Translations under genes and position numbers: made by a program
Notes under the pieces: generated by a model
What the model was told of the DNA's origin: nothing
Seen by the model: the letters and a program-made list of their open reading frames with translations, nothing else
The model's database searches: none
Origin: Gemmatimonadota bacterium
GTDB taxonomy: Bacteria > Latescibacterota > UBA2968 > GCA-2709665
DNA: 38,070 nt
Direction: 5' to 3'
NCBI GenBank assembly: GCA_002709665.1
Contig: PAQK01000045.1
Location: 83,324 to 121,393 of the forward strand
Part shown: positions 35,233-38,070 of the stretch, in pieces
Layout: each line of letters begins with the position of its first letter
How positions within the stretch are numbered: position 1 is the stretch's first letter

Positions 35233-36846
35233 ATGACAATGGTCGAAAATGAACTGAAAGCTCAAGTCGACAATCTGATTCGCATAGGTATTGCACTATC
35301 CAGCGAACTGGATATCGACGAGCTGCTCGAGATGATTGTGGATGAGTCGCGCAGATTTACACGAGCTGATGGGGGGACCCTGTACATCCTTAGCGATGAC
35401 AAGAAGTATCTTCGCGGGAAAATCGTTCAGAACGATACACTCGAGACCCGTATTGGAGGCACGAGTCCCGTGGAGATAGACGAGCAAGTTTTTGCACCTA
35501 TCCCGTTGGCCGTGGATGGCCAGATGAACCATGCAAACGTTTCCGCCTTTGTTGCAAATACGGGCAGGTCGGTAAATATCGAGGATGTGTTCGAAACAGA
35601 GGAATTCGACTTCGCCGGCCCGCGTTTATTCTATGAGAAGGTCGGGTTTCGCACCAAGTCAATGTTGGTAGTCCCTTTACGAAACCATGAAGATGACATC
35701 ATCGGTGTAATGATGCTTTTAAACGCTCAGGATACCGACCAGGATGTCGTTATTCCGTTCTCCCTGGACCACCAAAATCTGATTAGCGCTTTGGCTTCTC
35801 AGGCTGCGGTAGGCATTACCAACGCCCAATTGATCCAGAATCTACAGAATCTTTTTGACGCGTTCATTCAATCGATCGCTTCAGCCATCGACGAGAAGTC
35901 AACCTATACTGGCGGGCATATTCGTCGCGTTGCGGATCTCACAATGATGTTGGCGGAGGAGATAAATCAGACGGAAGAAGGCTTCTGGGGTCGCCTGAAT
36001 TTCACCGAGGACGAACTCAACGAGCTTCGGATATCGGCCTGGATGCACGATGTCGGCAAGATCACGACGCCAGAGTATGTTGTGGATAAGGCTACCAAAC
36101 TGGAGACTATTTTCGATCGTGTGGAGATTGTCAGGACACGTTATGAAGTTTTGAAGCGGGATGCGGAGATTGCCGCACTAAAAAAGAAAATTGCACTGAT
36201 GGGGGAGGATGAGCCCGAAGGTTGGGCAGATGTAGAGCGTTCTCTCGAGCAACAGCTAACCGAGGTAGGTGAAGAATTGGCCTTCATTTCGCAGTGCAAT
36301 ACCGGCGGCGAGTATATGGCGGATGAGGATCTAGAGAGGATCAGGAAGATCGCGTCTCAGACCTTCTTGCTGGGTGGGGAACCACACGCGCGGTTGACGA
36401 AAAATGAGGCGCACAACCTCTCCATACGTAAAGGAACATTGACCGATGGCGAACGTGACGTGATCAACAACCACGCCGCTGTGAGTGTAAAGATGCTGTC
36501 CCAGCTCCCTTTCTCCAAGAATCTCAGCAAGGTCCCGGAGTATGCCGGCGGCCACCACGAAAAGCTTAATGGACAGGGCTACCCCGAAGGGCTCGCCGCC
36601 GAAGAGCTTCCCCTTCAGGCCAGAATTATGGCTGTAGGGGACATCCTCGAAGCGCTAACCGCGCCCGATCGGCCTTACCGTGAACCGATGCCACTGTCAC
36701 AGGCCTTGAAGATCATAGATTTCATGGTCAAGGATGGTGAGTTGGACGGGAAGATAGTCGACCTATTGATAAACAGTGGTCTGGTGTTCAGATATGCAGA
36801 CAAAGAGTTACACAAGGATCAGAACGATGTGAAGCAGGGGGAATAA
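35233..36846 (+). CDS. GAF domain plus HD-GYP domain phosphohydrolase
   Basis: GAF region (LDELLEMIVDESRRFTRADGGTLYIL...); HDVGKITTPEYVVDKATKLE and HHEKLNGQGYPEGL. Confidence 0.92.
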   Translation: MTMVENELKAQVDNLIRIGIALSSELDIDELLEMIVDESRRFTRADGGTLYILSDDKKYLRGKIVQNDTLETRIGGTSPVEIDEQVFAPIPLAVDGQMNHANVSAFVANTGRSVNIEDVFETEEFDFAGPRLFYEKVGFRTKSMLVVPLRNHEDDIIGVMMLLNAQDTDQDVVIPFSLDHQNLISALASQAAVGITNAQLIQNLQNLFDAFIQSIASAIDEKSTYTGGHIRRVADLTMMLAEEINQTEEGFWGRLNFTEDELNELRISAWMHDVGKITTPEYVVDKATKLETIFDRVEIVRTRYEVLKRDAEIAALKKKIALMGEDEPEGWADVERSLEQQLTEVGEELAFISQCNTGGEYMADEDLERIRKIASQTFLLGGEPHARLTKNEAHNLSIRKGTLTDGERDVINNHAAVSVKMLSQLPFSKNLSKVPEYAGGHHEKLNGQGYPEGLAAEELPLQARIMAVGDILEALTAPDRPYREPMPLSQALKIIDFMVKDGELDGKIVDLLINSGLVFRYADKELHKDQNDVKQGE

Positions 36847-36912
36847 CAGAGGCAGGTTATTGTAGTGGAAGATGAGCAGAGAGCGCGGTTGTTTTTCCTT
36901 CGCGCTCCTTTT

Positions 36913-37539
36913 TTATTTGTCGAGCAGATTCAGAATCTGTCTGGAGGGAATGCGGCCTTCCCGAAGGATTTCCAGATTCTGAGTGACTCTGACAAGGGTG
37001 GATGGGCTGGTGTCTGCCGCCGGTCCCCCATCGAGGATGATGTCGACATCCTCACCGAGTTTCATTGCAGCCTCCTCTGCAGAGGCTGCGGGGGGGAAGG
37101 ATGAACGATTGGCGCTGGTGCTGGTAATGGCCGAACCTAGTTGAGAAAGCAGATCCTGGCAGATCGAGGAATCCGAGACCCTGACCGCTACCGTCGTATC
37201 AGGACCCAACAGGACATCGGGAAGGTCACTTCTCCCGGGTAGGACGAGTGTCAAAGGCCCCGGCCAAAATGCATCAATAAGACGATTGGCAACTTCGGGC
37301 ACATGGGTCACAAATTCTGATAGGTGCTTACTGTCTGGCAAAAGGAGGATGAGGGACTTGCCCGCCTCACGCATCTTGATCTTGTAAATGCGTTCCAATG
37401 CAGCGTCATGTAAAGGACAGGCGCCAAGGCCATATACGGTTTCTGTGGGGTAAACAATGAGGCCGCCGAATGATACACATTCGGCGGCTTTCTATATGTT
37501 GTGGGGATTCGCGGCTAGGATTGGGGCTTTGTTTTCCAA
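36913..37539 (-). pseudogene. tsaC: L-threonylcarbamoyladenylate synthase (TsaC/Sua5/YrdC), with an in-frame TAG at 37494-37492 near its N-terminus
   Basis: In-frame reading from TTG at 37539: MENKAPILAANPHNI*KAAECVSFGGLIVYPTETVYGLGACPLHDAALERIYKIKMREAGKSL...STSANRSS...; no ATG/GTG/TTG between the TAG and the essential YPTETVYG motif. Confidence 0.75.
37462..37488. repeat. Perfect palindromic hairpin at the 5' end of tsaC
   Basis: GCCGCCGAATG-ATACA-CATTCGGCGGC (11-bp arms). Confidence 0.8.
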
Positions 37540-37551
37540 GAGAAAGGTATC

Positions 37552-38070
37552 TCACTGGCGTAGGATTACAGGCTTGAATCCGCGGCTCTGTTCGAAGGCT
37601 GCCACAAAGCTGACAAAATCCTCAAAGGCGACTCGACCATTTCCACTTAGATCGTACTTGGGATCTGATGTGCCGAATGCGGACGCAAAGAGGACAAAGT
37701 CGGTGAACCCAATCTTTCCATCACCATTGAAGTCTGCGGCTTGATCTCCGACCCCTCCCGTATCGTGTGGCTCGGGCACAATCGCGTCCGGGAATGCGAT
37801 TGTGAGCTCTCGGATTCTATGATTATTGGAATCCGCAATGTAGACCTTGCCCGATGGCGTTACAAATATTCCTGAAGGTGTGTTGAGGCTGGTCTCCAGG
37901 CCGGACCCCTCCTCCGGTTCACCGAAATCCTGAAACTCCTTGCCTGCGACCGTCTGTATCACTCCCGAGATCAGGTCGACAACACGAATGCGATTGTTAT
38001 CGGTGTCTGCGATAAAGAGATGCCCCAGCGTGTCCACAGCCACATCCCTGGGTCCATTAAGCCTTGCGAG
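37552..38070 (-). CDS. NHL-repeat protein with C-terminal dockerin/EF-hand-like module (5' end outside window)
   Basis: Frame stays open to the window edge: LARLNGPRDVAVDTLGHLFIADTDNNRIRVVD... then ADFNGDGKIGFTDFVLFASAFGTSDPKYDLSGNGRVAFEDFVSFVAAFEQ. Confidence 0.85.
   Translation of the reverse strand, partial: LARLNGPRDVAVDTLGHLFIADTDNNRIRVVDLISGVIQTVAGKEFQDFGEPEEGSGLETSLNTPSGIFVTPSGKVYIADSNNHRIRELTIAFPDAIVPEPHDTGGVGDQAADFNGDGKIGFTDFVLFASAFGTSDPKYDLSGNGRVAFEDFVSFVAAFEQSRGFKPVILRQ

Noticed and set aside
35233-36846. About 100-aa insertion between the two HD-GYP half-motifs as a novel domain
   Set aside because: I recall similar long insertions in other GAF/HD-GYP proteins, so it is probably not new.
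1-38070. CRISPR arrays, tRNA or rRNA genes, transposases or integrases
   Set aside because: No regularly spaced repeats of CRISPR length, no recognisable tRNA/rRNA segments and no transposase/integrase ORFs seen on either strand by eye; not an exhaustive scan.

Overview
This 38 kb window is a gene-dense bacterial chromosome segment. Gene content and dockerin-like 'DFxDFVxFAxAFG' modules suggest a Latescibacterota/Poribacteria-like lineage, but that is inference only. Minus strand, left part: single- and double-domain RidA proteins, a small phage-structural remnant, and a probable operon transcribed right to left: promoter, T-box riboswitch with a UUC (Phe) specifier, pheS, pheT (archaeal/eukaryal-type PheRS), S9 peptidase, Gfo/Idh/MocA oxidoreductase, strong intrinsic terminator. 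Plus strand, centre: uppP, a lipoprotein, histidine phosphatase, TPR protein, then a long catabolic-looking run (TIM-barrel isomerases, ceramidase-like protein, Gfo/Idh/MocA oxidoreductases, HAD hydrolase, homocysteine S-methyltransferase). Next comes a methyl-corrinoid module: a decayed UroD-family methyltransferase, a divergent FadR-type GntR regulator with a palindromic operator candidate, an unknown 211-aa protein with a duplicated FPCGxxH motif, an intact MtaA-like UroD protein, a corrinoid protein, a 91-aa Cys-rich protein and a RACo-type ferredoxin/ASKHA reactivase. After it lie a GH43-like lipoprotein, a second homocysteine S-methyltransferase, a PF13769-like small protein, a sulfatase, NagA, RecD2, a GAF/HD-GYP protein, TsaC/Sua5 and an NHL/dockerin protein. 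Main points for a second look: the T-box on an archaeal-type PheRS; in-frame TAG codons in three genes; a single TAG separating in-frame UroD and corrinoid genes (CmuA-like domain order); the duplicated-motif 211-aa protein and the Cys-rich partner of the corrinoid system; and heptanucleotide repeat arrays around pheS and ridA. All calls come from reading the sequence; no database search was run.
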